Shown one piece after another: positions 1-8,563 of a DNA stretch of 64,000 nucleotides (within the stretch, counting starts at the first letter, position 1; each line of letters starts with the position of its first letter). The DNA comes from Streptomyces halobius. GTDB taxonomy: Bacteria > Actinomycetota > Actinomycetes > Streptomycetales > Streptomycetaceae. The translations under genes and the position numbers were made by a program. The notes beneath the pieces were generated by a model. The model worked only from the letters and a program-made list of their open reading frames with translations. It made no database searches and was not told the DNA's origin. The stretch covers positions 8,308,001 to 8,372,000 of the forward strand of contig NZ_CP086322.1 of the NCBI RefSeq assembly GCF_023277745.1. Reading direction: 5' to 3'.

Positions 1-4
1 GAAC

Positions 5-775
5 ATGACCGCACAGGACAGCGGGCGGCCCGAGCTCTCCGGCAAGGTGGCGCTGGTCACCGGCGGCAGCCGGGGCATCGGTCACGGCATCGCCGAGGCA
101 CTGGTCGCCCGCGGCGACCGGGTCGTCATCACCGGCCGCAACGAGGACGCCCTCAAGGAGGCCGTCGACAAGCTCGGCGCGGACCGGGTGCTCGGCGTCG
201 CCGGCAAGGCACACGACGAGGCGCACCAGGCCGTCGCCGTCGAGCGCACGATGGAGACCTTCGGCCGCATCGACTACCTCGTCAACAACGCCGGTACGAA
301 CCCGGTGTTCGGCCCCATCGCCGACCTCGATCTCAATGTGGCGCGCAAGGTCTTCGAGACCAACGTCCTCTCGGCGCTCGGCTTCGCGCAGCGCACCTGG
401 CACGCGTGGCAGAAGGAGAACGGCGGCGCGATCGTCAACATCGCCTCCATCGCCGGCCTCAATGCCTCGCCCTTCATCGGCGCGTACGGCGTGAGCAAGG
501 CGGCGATGGTGAACCTGACGCTGCAGTTCGCCCACGAGTTGGCGCCGCTGGTCCGCGTCAACGCCATCGCCCCCGCCGTGGTGAAGACCAAGTTCGCGGC
601 CGCGCTGTACGAGAACCGCGAGGAGGAGGCGGCGGCCGGTTACCCGATGGCGCGGCTCGGCGTCCCGGAGGACATCGGCGGGGCGGCGGCGTTCCTGCTG
701 TCCGACGCCGCGGGCTGGATCACCGGGCAGACGCTGGTGGTGGACGGGGGGTTGTTTCTCAACGCTGGGGTCTGA
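5..775 (+). CDS. SDR-family NAD(P)-dependent oxidoreductase
   Basis: A 256-residue short-chain dehydrogenase/reductase of the FabG type, probably cytosolic. The N-terminal dinucleotide-binding motif TGGSRGIG lies at about residues 19-26, NNAG at about 93-96, the catalytic Ser in the NIAS stretch near 146, and the YGVSK catalytic Tyr/Lys pair near 160-164. The C-terminus (GWITGQTLVVDGG) is the usual SDR ending. Length is normal for the family. It begins four bases from the window edge, so the upstream context and any ribosome-binding site are not visible. The substrate cannot be told from sequence; a 3-oxoacyl-ACP reductase or an alcohol/ketone SDR are both possible. Confidence 0.9.
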   Translation: MTAQDSGRPELSGKVALVTGGSRGIGHGIAEALVARGDRVVITGRNEDALKEAVDKLGADRVLGVAGKAHDEAHQAVAVERTMETFGRIDYLVNNAGTNPVFGPIADLDLNVARKVFETNVLSALGFAQRTWHAWQKENGGAIVNIASIAGLNASPFIGAYGVSKAAMVNLTLQFAHELAPLVRVNAIAPAVVKTKFAAALYENREEEAAAGYPMARLGVPEDIGGAAAFLLSDAAGWITGQTLVVDGGLFLNAGV

Positions 776-1335
776 TGGGGGACCGGGCCGTCTGACGACG
801 CGGCCCCCGCCGCATGCCCCCGCCGCCCTGCCCCGCCGCCCCGCCCTGGCAAAGCGGTGTGGCATGCGCCCTGTGGCGCGGCATGCGCCTGTGGGGCCGC
901 GTCCGCCCCCTGTGCGCGGCATGCGCCGCGTGGCGTCGCATCGGCTGCGTGGCGCCGCAGCGCCCCGTGACGCCGCATCCGCTCCTGTGGGGGAAGCCGA
1001 CGTACTACACCCGCCCACCCCCCCCCCCAAAAAAAGGTGCGGGTGGGCGGCGGGCACAGGCCACGGGGAGCGGCGCGAAATCGCCAAGCCTATGGGGCAG
1101 AGGCCAAGCCCATGATCAGGTGCCAAGCCGATGGCCAGGCCCCCGCCTTCTGGGTGCCCGGCGCCACCGGGGACGAGAGCCAGCTGCCGGTCGGCCGCTG
1201 GCCGCGCAGTCGGGGCGCGCCGGCCGTACGGTCCTGGCGACCGGGGCCGGCGCCCGACCGGGCCCGCGGCCCTCCAGTGGCCCGCCAACGCCGAGGGCCC
1301 GGGCCGGGCAGCCCTCCTGGGATCAGGAGCAGTCT
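776..1335. other. Gene-free GC-rich stretch with short repeats
   Basis: No convincing gene is visible. Between about 860 and 990 the core GGCATGCGCC appears three times among other GGC/GCC-rich short repeats, and a run of C followed by a run of A lies near 1018-1035. The open frames here are those expected from GC-rich sequence and carry no recognisable protein motif. Confidence 0.5.
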
Positions 1336-1611
1336 GCGGTGTCCGGGCACCGACCGGGCGGATCTCTACCATGCGCACGTCGAGGACCGTGGCATCCCCT
1401 CGGAGGAGACCGTCGCGACGCTGGCCGGACTCGTCAAGAACGGCCGGGTCGCCCCCCTCGGGGGGCAGCAACCACCCGACGTGGCAGCTCGCCGAAGCCC
1501 GGCAGCTCGCCGCTGCGCGCGGCCTGCCCGGCTTCCGGGCCGTCCAGCAGCCTGGCGGCGCTCGACCTGGACCCGGATCCGTACCAGCGCGCCCGGCTCG
1601 ACACCGCGTGA
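1336..1611 (+). pseudogene. Decayed aldo/keto reductase fragment
   Basis: Three short stretches in three different frames read as pieces of one aldo/keto reductase. First comes TDRADLYHAHVEDR...EETVATLAGLVKNGRVAPLG. After a frameshift near 1462 comes SNHPTWQLAEARQLAAARGL...FRAVQQ. After a second shift a C-terminal-like piece, LDLDPDPYQRARLDTA, runs to a stop at 1611. The active-site N-terminal part (Asp/Tyr/Lys) is absent and roughly 150 residues are missing between the second and third pieces. The intact aldo/keto reductase at 61322 shows the corresponding LYYAHRRDP...EETIGAMSQLV segment. I infer a dead remnant. Confidence 0.7.
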
Positions 1612-1743
1612 CATGCTTCGGGGCGGGCGGACAGCGGGCCGGGCCCCGGTCCCGGCCGGCGGATTCGGCCCGTGGACGGCGTTGTCAGTGGTCGCCGGTA
1701 AGTTCTGGGACTGAGAACGCAACGCACACCGGAGGTTGTTGAC

Positions 1744-2424
1744 GTGGTGACCGACATGCTGCCCGCATCCTGGCGCGGGGTCCTCGGCGAGGAGTTGGCG
1801 AAGCCCTATTTCAAGGAGCTCACCGACTTCGTCGAGCGGGAGCGGGCCCAGGGGCCGGTCTACCCGCCCCGCGAGGAGGTCTTCGCGGCCCTGGAAGCCA
1901 CGCCCTACGACCAGGTGAAGGTGCTGGTCCTCGGCCAGGACCCATATCACGGCGCGGGGCAGGGACACGGCCTGTGCTTCTCCGTGCGGCCGGGTGTCAA
2001 GACGCCGCCGTCGCTGCGGAACATCTACAAGGAGATGAAGGAGGAGCTGGGCCACCCGCTCCCGGACAACGGCTGTCTGATGCCCTGGGCCAAGCAGGGC
2101 GTGCTGTTGCTGAACGCCGTCCTCACGGTCCGCGAGGGCGAGGCCAATTCGCACAAGGGCAAGGGGTGGGAGAAGGTCACCGACGCGGTGATCCGCGCCG
2201 TCGCTGCCCGGCCCGACCCGGCCGTTTTCGTCCTCTGGGGGAACTACGCGAAGAAGAAGCTGCCGCTGATCGACGAGGAGCGCCATGCCGTGGTGCAGGG
2301 CGCGCACCCCTCGCCGCTGTCGGCGAGGAAGTTCTTCGGGTCCCGCCCCTTCACCCAGATCAACGCCGCCATCGCCGCGCAGGGCCACGCCCCCATCGAC
2401 TGGCGCATCCCCGACCTGGCCTGA
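1744..2424 (+). CDS. ung: Uracil-DNA glycosylase
   Basis: Family 1 uracil-DNA glycosylase, 226 residues, which removes uracil from DNA as the first step of base-excision repair. The water-activating motif GQDPYHGAGQGHGLCFSV lies at about residues 60-77 and the DNA-intercalation motif HPSPLSA near 188-194. The Asn-containing strand (LLLNAVLTVREG) is also present. Length and motif order are those of a complete enzyme. The GTG start at 1744 has GGAGG eight bases upstream. The gene stands alone, with a decayed reductase before it and a TPR protein after it. Confidence 0.95.
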   Translation: MVTDMLPASWRGVLGEELAKPYFKELTDFVERERAQGPVYPPREEVFAALEATPYDQVKVLVLGQDPYHGAGQGHGLCFSVRPGVKTPPSLRNIYKEMKEELGHPLPDNGCLMPWAKQGVLLLNAVLTVREGEANSHKGKGWEKVTDAVIRAVAARPDPAVFVLWGNYAKKKLPLIDEERHAVVQGAHPSPLSARKFFGSRPFTQINAAIAAQGHAPIDWRIPDLA

Positions 2425-2558
2425 GCCGCATGCCCGGGTGCGTCGTGCACACCGCGCGGGGCCTTCCCCTGGCGGTTAGCGTCGTGGGAAGGCCCGGGGC
2501 CCGGCCGGGACGGTCCGCGGGCCCGGAGCCGGGCGGCGAGCGAACGCGGGAGTGCGCG

Positions 2559-3131
2559 GTGGCGGAGGAGCAGCGAGCGGAGCGGCAGCACGAGGCACGG
2601 CAGCGGGACGAGGAAGCCGAGGGCGGTGTCCTGACCCGGATCGGCCAGGCGATCATCTTGCATCGCGCCGGGGATCGGGAGGAGGCGCGCAATCGTCTCT
2701 CGGAGCTCTGGCACGAGATCGGTCCGCACGGCGACGCGTTCCATCGCTGCACCCTCGCCCACTACCTCGCCGACACCCAGGACGACCCGCACGACGAACT
2801 CGACTGGGACCTGCGGGCTCTGGAAGCGGCCGAGGGCTCTGTGACCGAGCGTTCCGCGGACACCGGCCCCGTCCTCGGCACGACCAACGTCGCCGACAGT
2901 CCCTGCCCGCGCCACTCCCTCGTCGCGTTACGGGCGTTCTTCCCCGCACTGCATCTCAACCTCGCCGCCGATTACGCCGGGCTCGACCGGCCCGCCGACG
3001 CTCGCGCCCAGCTGCTGCGGGCACGCACGTGGGCCAACGCCCTCGCCGACGGCGAATACCGCCAGGGGCTCAAAGAGGCGATCAAGCGTCTGGAGTCCCG
3101 CATCGACGGGGCGCCGGGACGTTCCCCTTAG
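2559..3131 (+). CDS. TPR-like protein of about 190 residues
   Basis: A soluble helical protein resembling the small tetratricopeptide-repeat proteins common in Streptomyces. The middle reads GPHGDAFHRCTLAHYLADTQ, then DELDWDLRALEAAEG, and a further helical pair LHLNLAADYAGL...RAQLLRARTWANAL. The function is unknown; TPRs usually mediate protein contacts. I placed the start at GTG 2559 because homologous-looking sequence begins soon after; the open frame extends further upstream through the ung gene, where it is only a shadow. A TTA leucine codon (near 2935, in GTC-GCG-TTA-CGG) makes translation potentially dependent on the bldA tRNA. It overlaps the 3' end of the convergent lipoprotein frame. 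Confidence 0.75.
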   Translation: MAEEQRAERQHEARQRDEEAEGGVLTRIGQAIILHRAGDREEARNRLSELWHEIGPHGDAFHRCTLAHYLADTQDDPHDELDWDLRALEAAEGSVTERSADTGPVLGTTNVADSPCPRHSLVALRAFFPALHLNLAADYAGLDRPADARAQLLRARTWANALADGEYRQGLKEAIKRLESRIDGAPGRSP

Positions 3132-3810
3132 GGGAGACCCGTCGATGCCCCCTCGCATACCGCTCACTCGCATACCGCTCACTCGCATAGGGCGCACAGC
3201 CGTCCCGTCCAGGGGGAACAGGGACGGCCCGGCGATCCGGTGCCCTGCCGCCGCCGACCCGGTCGGGGGCCCGTTCGGGAGTCAGGCCGGGGACCAGGCT
3301 GCGGGCCTGAGATGCGGTGGCGCCACCAGGAACCGACTGCGGCTCGCCACGCCCGCCCCGGCGAGCACGCCCGCCACGGCGGGGCTCGTCGCCCCCTGCG
3401 TCCCCATCCCCGAAGGCGCCGGCAGCCCCGCGGACCTCGCCCTCCGCACCCTCCACGGCCGCATCCTCGTCCGCCCCCGCGCGGCTCCCCGCCCACGGCG
3501 ACAATGACGAGGACAGCGAAGACGAGGACAGCGGCGGGGCCGACGACCGTGTCGCCGACTGCGACTGCGACTGCGACTGCGACTGCGACGGCGACGGCGC
3601 GGGCACCACCATCGCCACGCGTTCCTCCGCGGGAAGCCGGACGCGCGGGCCCAGTGGTTCGACGGTGAGTGAGTTCGGCCCGGGAGGGGGCGGCCCCCCG
3701 AGGACGGGGCGAGGGTCGACGGCCAGACAGCCGGTGACGGTCGTCGTGACCGCCGCCGCCAGGATCGAGACGGTGAGTAATCGGCGCACCCGCGCAACTG
3801 TCCTTGACAC
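3082..3810 (-). CDS. Putative lipoprotein, low-complexity
   Basis: The N-terminus is a lipoprotein signal: positively charged start (RVRR), hydrophobic core LLTVSILAAAVTTTVTG, then a lipobox Cys followed by LAVDPRP. The rest is Pro/Ser/Gly-rich and disordered. A run of Gln-Ser dipeptides is encoded by a hexanucleotide repeat (GACTGC on the plus strand, about 3558-3590). A TTA codon in the signal sequence suggests bldA dependence. No enzymatic motif is visible. The last 50 residues cross the 15-bp repeat and the end of the TPR gene, so the true C-terminus may be shifted by an indel. GTG start at 3810 without a strong ribosome-binding site. Confidence 0.5.
   Translation of the reverse strand: MSRTVARVRRLLTVSILAAAVTTTVTGCLAVDPRPVLGGPPPPGPNSLTVEPLGPRVRLPAEERVAMVVPAPSPSQSQSQSQSQSATRSSAPPLSSSSLSSSLSPWAGSRAGADEDAAVEGAEGEVRGAAGAFGDGDAGGDEPRRGGRARRGGRGEPQSVPGGATASQARSLVPGLTPERAPDRVGGGRAPDRRAVPVPPGRDGCAPYASERYASERYARGHRRVSPKGNVPAPRRCGTPDA
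3153..3190. repeat. 15-bp tandem repeat (2.5 copies)
   Basis: The unit TCGCATACCGCTCAC occurs at 3153-3167 and 3168-3182, followed by a partial third copy (TCGCATAG). It sits between the TPR stop codon and the C-terminal region of the opposing lipoprotein frame, where it would encode the repeated pentapeptide YASER. Confidence 0.9.
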
Positions 3811-3882
3811 ATGGGGGTTTAGGAATGCCCCCCCAGGGGTGAACGGCGGAGCGCTGAGGCGACGACCGGCGCACGGCTGGAG

Positions 3883-4488
3883 CTATCGGCTCATCAGGCC
3901 GTCGAGCAGTTCCGCGCAGGAGGCGCGCAGCGCTTCGCGGGTGGGGACGGCGGCGTGGAACTGCCCGGCCGTGCAGGAGAACAGCACTCCGTCGCACCAG
4001 GCGACCATGCTGAGCGTGTGCCGCTCGGGGGCGGTGGACCCGGCCGCCGCCAGCATCGCCGTCATCGGCTCGCGGAAGGCCCGGCCCGCCTGGTCGTAGA
4101 TCGCCCGCAGTTCGGGCCGGCGGGTCGCCTCCAGCGCCAGCTCGTAACGGGCGACGAGCAGCTGACGGTGCCGGGACAGATAGCGGTGCAGCGCCAGCGA
4201 GACCGCGTCGGCGACGGCCGCCTTGGCGTCGGCCCCGTCGCCCGGTGCCGCCGGGGCGTGCGGCATCTCGCCCGGTGTGAGTACCGCCGCCTCGCGCTCG
4301 GACAGTCGCCGTACCGCCGTCTCCAGGAGGGCCGCCCGGGTGCGCTGGAGATTCGACGTGGAGCCCTGCGGCAGCCCGGCCGCCTCGTCGACGGCCCGGT
4401 GGGTCAGCCCGCGCATCCCGCGCTCGGCGAGCAGGGTCAGGGCCGTATCGGCGATCAGCTCGTTGCGGGGGGTGCTGCGGGCGGTCAT
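3883..4488 (-). CDS. TetR-family transcriptional regulator
   Basis: A 201-residue TetR regulator. The N-terminal helix-turn-helix reads ADTALTLLAERGMRGLTHRAVDEAAGLPQGSTSNLQRTRAALL (cited as landmarks, residues about 13-55). The remaining helical domain would bind a small ligand. It is transcribed away from the FAD monooxygenase at 4575, and the 86-bp gap contains two identical 14-bp palindromes, so it very likely represses both itself and the oxidoreductase operon. The ligand is unknown but is plausibly the monooxygenase substrate or a similar aromatic. Confidence 0.9.
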   Translation of the reverse strand: MTARSTPRNELIADTALTLLAERGMRGLTHRAVDEAAGLPQGSTSNLQRTRAALLETAVRRLSEREAAVLTPGEMPHAPAAPGDGADAKAAVADAVSLALHRYLSRHRQLLVARYELALEATRRPELRAIYDQAGRAFREPMTAMLAAAGSTAPERHTLSMVAWCDGVLFSCTAGQFHAAVPTREALRASCAELLDGLMSR

Positions 4489-4510
4489 GGCAGGTGAGCC
4501 TATCGCGTCG

Positions 4511-4551
4511 ACTACGGATGTAGTGTTCGATGGAGGGACTACGGATGTAGT
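4511..4551. promoter_or_regulatory. Tandem TetR operators between divergent genes
   Basis: The 14-bp sequence ACTACGGATGTAGT occurs twice without change, at 4511-4524 and 4538-4551. Each copy is itself an inverted repeat (ACTAC/GTAGT around GGAT). The copies are 27 bp apart and lie between the TetR start (4488) and the monooxygenase start (4575). Placement and symmetry are typical of TetR operators; binding is inferred. Confidence 0.85.
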
Positions 4552-4574
4552 TTCGGAGGGCTGCAGAGGTCGGC

Positions 4575-5828
4575 ATGGGAGGGATCATGGGGCAGCGCAC
4601 CGCGATCGTGATCGGCGGCGGAATCGGCGGGCTCACCGCCGCGGTGGCACTGGACCGCCGCGGCTGGTCGGTCACCGTCCTGGAGCGAGCGGTCGCGCTG
4701 GAACCAGTCGGCGCGGGCATCGGTCTCGCGCCCAACGCCCAGCGCGCGCTGGACACCATCGACGCGGGTGACGCGGTCCGCGCCATGGCCGTCTGGCAGG
4801 CGGCGGGTGACCTCCGCCTGCCCAGTGGCCGCCGGCTGGCCCGTACGGACAACGCGGCGGCCGTCCGGCGCTTCGGCGGCCCGGTCGCCATCGCGTACCG
4901 CGCCGAACTGGTCGGCCTGCTCGCCGCCCGGCTGCCCGAAGGAGCGGTACGCACCCGGGCCGCGGCCGAACTCGTCGACGCGGGAGACCCGGAACGGGAC
5001 GACCGCCCGGCCCGCGTACGGGTCGCAGCGGGCGGGAACGGCGACGAGGAGCTGACCGCCGATCTCGTCGTCGCCGCCGACGGCATCCACTCCGCCGTCC
5101 GCCGCACTCTCTTCCCCGGCCACCCGGAGCCCTGCTACGCGGGCTTCACCGCCTGGCGCTTCGTCGTCCCCGCGCCCGCGCGTCCGTACGTCGCGCATGA
5201 GACCTGGGGCCCCGGCAGCCTGTGGGGCACCGTGCCGCTGCACGACGGACGCGTCTACGTCTACGCCACCGCGACCGTGCCGCCCCGGGGGCGGGCCGCG
5301 TACGGCGAACGGACCGAACTCCTGCGCCGCTTCGGCGACTGGCACCACCCCGTCCCCGACCTCCTCGCCGCCGTCGACCCGGCCGCCATCCTCCGCAACG
5401 ACGTCCACACCGCGGCCGCCCCGCCGCCCGCCTTCCACCGGGGACGCGTCGCCCTGCTCGGTGACGCCGTCCACCCCATGGCCCCGAACCTCGGTCAGGG
5501 CGGATGCCAGGCCATCGAGGACGCCGTCGTACTGGCCCACGAGGCCGCGCCGGACACCGCCCTCGGGCCCGCACTCGCCGCCTACACCCGGCAGCGGCTG
5601 CCGCGCACCATGGACGTGGTACGGCGGGCCCGGCGGATCGGCCGTCTCGCCACCTGGCGGTCGCGTCCGGCCCGCGCACTGCGCGCCGCCCTGATGGCCG
5701 CGAACGCCCGGCTCGCACCGGATCTCGCGCTGCGCGCCCTGGACGGCATCGCGGACTGGCGCCCGCCGGCCGCCACGTATGCTGCCGGGGCGCGGGGCAC
5801 CCGGACCGCGGAACTACCCAAGGAGTAA
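4575..5828 (+). CDS. FAD-dependent aromatic monooxygenase
   Basis: A 417-residue flavoprotein monooxygenase of the PHBH/salicylate-hydroxylase fold. The Rossmann FAD motif GGGIGGLTAAVALDRRGW is at about residues 14-31. The DG motif region DLVVAADGIHSAVRRTLF lies near 160-177, and the GD motif LLGDAVHPMAPNLGQGG near 295-311. The substrate is unknown; hydroxylation of an aromatic using NAD(P)H and O2 is the family reaction. The start at 4575 has AGAGG six bases upstream; ATG 4587 is an alternative. The next gene begins four bases after its stop, so they form an operon, with the divergent TetR gene as likely regulator. Confidence 0.92.
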   Translation: MGGIMGQRTAIVIGGGIGGLTAAVALDRRGWSVTVLERAVALEPVGAGIGLAPNAQRALDTIDAGDAVRAMAVWQAAGDLRLPSGRRLARTDNAAAVRRFGGPVAIAYRAELVGLLAARLPEGAVRTRAAAELVDAGDPERDDRPARVRVAAGGNGDEELTADLVVAADGIHSAVRRTLFPGHPEPCYAGFTAWRFVVPAPARPYVAHETWGPGSLWGTVPLHDGRVYVYATATVPPRGRAAYGERTELLRRFGDWHHPVPDLLAAVDPAAILRNDVHTAAAPPPAFHRGRVALLGDAVHPMAPNLGQGGCQAIEDAVVLAHEAAPDTALGPALAAYTRQRLPRTMDVVRRARRIGRLATWRSRPARALRAALMAANARLAPDLALRALDGIADWRPPAATYAAGARGTRTAELPKE

Positions 5829-5831
5829 CGA

Positions 5832-6737
5832 GTGAAGGTCGGCTGCATCGGACTCGGCGATATCGCCCGGAAGGCATATCTCCCCGTACTGGGCACGCAA
5901 CCCGGTGTCGAACTGCATCTGCAGACCCGCACCCCGCCCACGCTCCAACGGGTCGGCGACGCCTACAAGCTGACGGGGACACAGCTTCACACGGACCTGG
6001 ACTCGCTGCTCTCCGCCGGCCTCGACGCGGCCTTCGTGCACGCGCCGACCCCCGCACACCCCGAGATCGTGACCCGGCTGATCGAGGCCGGCGTGCCGGC
6101 CTATGTCGACAAGCCGATCGCCTATGAACTCGCCGAATCCACGCGCGTGGTGCGGCTCGCCGAGGAGCGCGGAGTGGGGCTGGCCGTCGGCTTCAACCGC
6201 CGCTTCGCCCCCGGATACGCCCAGTGCCTGGAGCACCCCCGCGATCTGATCCTGATGCAGAAGAACCGGATCGGCATGCCCGAGGACCCGCGCACCCTGG
6301 TGCTCGACGACTTCATCCATGTCGTCGACACCCTGCGCTTCCTGGTGCCCGGCGAGATCGAGCACATCGATGTGCGCGCCAGGATCCGCGACGGGCTGAT
6401 GCACCATGTCGTCCTGCAGCTCTCCGGCGACGGCTTCACCGCCATCGGCACCATGAACCGTCTCAGCGGCTCCTCGGAGGAGATCCTCGACGTCTCCGGG
6501 CACGACACCAAGCGCCAGGTGGTCAATCTCGCCGAGGTCATCGACCACAAGGGACAGCCGACCGTGCGGCGCCGCGGCGACTGGGTGCCGGTGGCCCGCC
6601 AACGGGGCATCGAGCAGATCGTCCTGGCGTTCCTGGACGACGTACGGGTCGGCCGGCAGCCGTCCGCCCGGGACGCGCTGGGCACCCACGAGCTGTGCGA
6701 ACGGGTGGTCACCGAGGCGCTCGGGCAGGCTTCCTGA
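5832..6737 (+). CDS. Gfo/Idh/MocA-family oxidoreductase
   Basis: A 301-residue NAD(P)-dependent oxidoreductase. The N-terminal Rossmann motif is GCIGLGDIARKAYLP (residues 3-17). The conserved EAGVPAYVDKPIAYE carries the family's Lys near residue 98, followed by LAVGFNRRFAPGYAQ. Substrates in this family are usually sugars or cyclitols. The GTG start at 5832 has AAGGAG upstream that overlaps the end of the monooxygenase gene, so translation is likely coupled. Its last 29 bases overlap the convergent lnt gene. Confidence 0.9.
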   Translation: MKVGCIGLGDIARKAYLPVLGTQPGVELHLQTRTPPTLQRVGDAYKLTGTQLHTDLDSLLSAGLDAAFVHAPTPAHPEIVTRLIEAGVPAYVDKPIAYELAESTRVVRLAEERGVGLAVGFNRRFAPGYAQCLEHPRDLILMQKNRIGMPEDPRTLVLDDFIHVVDTLRFLVPGEIEHIDVRARIRDGLMHHVVLQLSGDGFTAIGTMNRLSGSSEEILDVSGHDTKRQVVNLAEVIDHKGQPTVRRRGDWVPVARQRGIEQIVLAFLDDVRVGRQPSARDALGTHELCERVVTEALGQAS

Positions 6738-8358
6738 CCGACCGCAGTCCCGCGACGGCGCCGGTCAGTCCGTAGAGGACCAGGGCACCCAGCGCGCCGT
6801 ACAGCGCCCAGTCGCCGAACCGGGCGTACGGGCTGGTGCCCTCGGCCAGCGGCAGATCGTACACGGCGACGGCGCTGCGGTCGGTGCCCAGCCGCTCGCC
6901 GACCGGCTCGCCGCGCGGCCCGTACACCGCGCTGACCCCGGTGAGCGTGGCGTGCACCATGGGCCGCCAGGTCTCCGCGGCGCGCAGCGCGGCGAGCGAG
7001 GCGTGCTGGGCGGGCGCCCAGCTGTCCTGGAACGTCGAGGTCGCGGACTGGGCGACCAGGACCTGCGCACCGTCGCGCGCCAGATGGCGGCTCATGTCGG
7101 GGAAGGCCGTCTCGAAGCACACCAGCGGCCCGATGCGCAGTCCGCCCGCGGTGGAAACCGGCATCACCACCGGGTGGGTGCCCCGCAGACGGTCGGTGGC
7201 GGCGGCCTTGCCGACCCGGGTCGCCCAGCCCAGGACGGACCTGGCCGGTATGTATTCGCCGAACGGCACCAGCCGCATCTTGGCGTAGCGGTCACCGGTC
7301 GGCCCGTCCGGACCGATCAGCACCGCGCTCTTGAGGATCCCCGGCCGGCCCGCGCGTGGCGCGTCGGTGTTGACCAGCAGGTCGGCGCCCGTACGGTGGG
7401 ACAGCGCGGCAAGACGGGCGGCGAGCGCGGGGTGTTCGGCCGGATCCCGGTAGAGGCTGCTCTCGCCCCAGACGACCAGCCGCACGCCGCGGTCGGCCAC
7501 GGAGCGCGTCAGCGCTTCGCTGCGGGCCAGCCGTCCTCCGGGGCCGTCGACGAGGCCCGGTTGGACGACCGCGATGCGTACCGTGCCCACGGGCCGGGGG
7601 AGCGGTGCCCAGAACCAGGCCGCGGTGCCGGCGAGCGCGCACACCAGCAGTCCGGCGACGGCGGGCAGCCGGGCCGCCGGGCGGGCGATCAGCTCGGCCA
7701 CCGCGGTGTTGACGGCCACGATCAGCAGGCTCAGCAGCCACACCCCGCCGACCGAAGCCAGCCGCAACGCGGGCGGCAGCTGCCACTGGCTGGCGCCCAG
7801 CAGGCCCCACGGGCCGCCCAAGTACTCCCAGGAACGGACCAGTTCCACCATCAGCCAGCCCGACGGCACCAGCACCAGTGCGGCGGCGTACCGCCCACCC
7901 GTCACCCCCCACCACCCTCCACCGGAAGCCCTTCGGGCTGCCCCCCTCTCCGTCACCCCCCACCACCCTCCACCGGACTCCGTCCCGGAAGTCCGCGCAG
8001 CCCCTCGCACGCCGCGGGTGTCGGACAGCAGTGCGCGCACCAGCAGCCCCCATGGTGCCCACAGCGCTCCGAGCAGCAGAGCCAGTACGAGGATGAAGAC
8101 GTGCAGACTCGGCAGCAGCCAGTGATGCACGGCCAGCATGAAGCCGGTGCCGCCCAGCCAGCCGTCCAGCGCCGCGCGCCGGTTCGTCGGCGCCGACATC
8201 ACCAGCAGCAGCCAGGGGACCAGGGCGACATACGCCAGCCACCACCAGGACGGCGAGGGGAAGACCAGGACCGGCAGCGCGCCGGCGAGCGCCGCGGTCG
8301 TGCCCCGTGTCCAGGGGGACGCGAGCCACTGCGCCCGGTGGCCGAGCGGTCTGGGCAT
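6709..8358 (-). CDS. lnt: Apolipoprotein N-acyltransferase
   Basis: A 549-residue membrane enzyme that N-acylates lipoproteins at the lipobox cysteine after diacylglyceryl transfer and signal-peptide cleavage. About six hydrophobic segments fill the first half and one follows the C-terminal domain. The nitrilase-like domain shows the catalytic triad: Glu in VVWGESSLYRDP, Lys in YAKMRLVPFGEYIP, and Cys in PLVCFETAFPD. I chose ATG 8358 because GGGGAG lies just upstream; the open frame extends to 8673 without support. A 51-bp duplication inserts a repeated GGGWWGVT motif between transmembrane segments. Convergent overlap with the preceding oxidoreductase gene. Confidence 0.92.
   Translation of the reverse strand: MPRPLGHRAQWLASPWTRGTTAALAGALPVLVFPSPSWWWLAYVALVPWLLLVMSAPTNRRAALDGWLGGTGFMLAVHHWLLPSLHVFILVLALLLGALWAPWGLLVRALLSDTRGVRGAARTSGTESGGGWWGVTERGAARRASGGGWWGVTGGRYAAALVLVPSGWLMVELVRSWEYLGGPWGLLGASQWQLPPALRLASVGGVWLLSLLIVAVNTAVAELIARPAARLPAVAGLLVCALAGTAAWFWAPLPRPVGTVRIAVVQPGLVDGPGGRLARSEALTRSVADRGVRLVVWGESSLYRDPAEHPALAARLAALSHRTGADLLVNTDAPRAGRPGILKSAVLIGPDGPTGDRYAKMRLVPFGEYIPARSVLGWATRVGKAAATDRLRGTHPVVMPVSTAGGLRIGPLVCFETAFPDMSRHLARDGAQVLVAQSATSTFQDSWAPAQHASLAALRAAETWRPMVHATLTGVSAVYGPRGEPVGERLGTDRSAVAVYDLPLAEGTSPYARFGDWALYGALGALVLYGLTGAVAGLRSVRKPARAPR
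7900..7977. repeat. Two identical 27-bp copies inside lnt
   Basis: Bases 7900-7926 and 7951-7977 are identical (both begin CGTCACCCCCCACC), exactly 51 bp (17 codons) apart, so the reading frame of lnt is kept. The spacer holds a small perfect hairpin AGCCCTTCGGGCT (7926-7938). The encoded peptide (GGGWWGVT twice) falls in a loop and is not a family feature. Confidence 0.9.
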
Positions 8359-8563
8359 ACCATCTCCCCTCTTGCCGGATCGCCGGCGCGGAGGGCCAGT
8401 GTGCGCGGGCGCACCGGTCAAGAAAAGGGTGCGGCCGCGGCCGGTTCTCCGCGGTGTGTCCGCATCCGTACGGGGCAATGCGTCCGTGGTCCGAGGTCTG
8501 TCGTCCGCTTCGGTTCGGCATACGGCGGTCCCCGCCTGGGGGCGGGGACCGTCCGGTGCGCCG

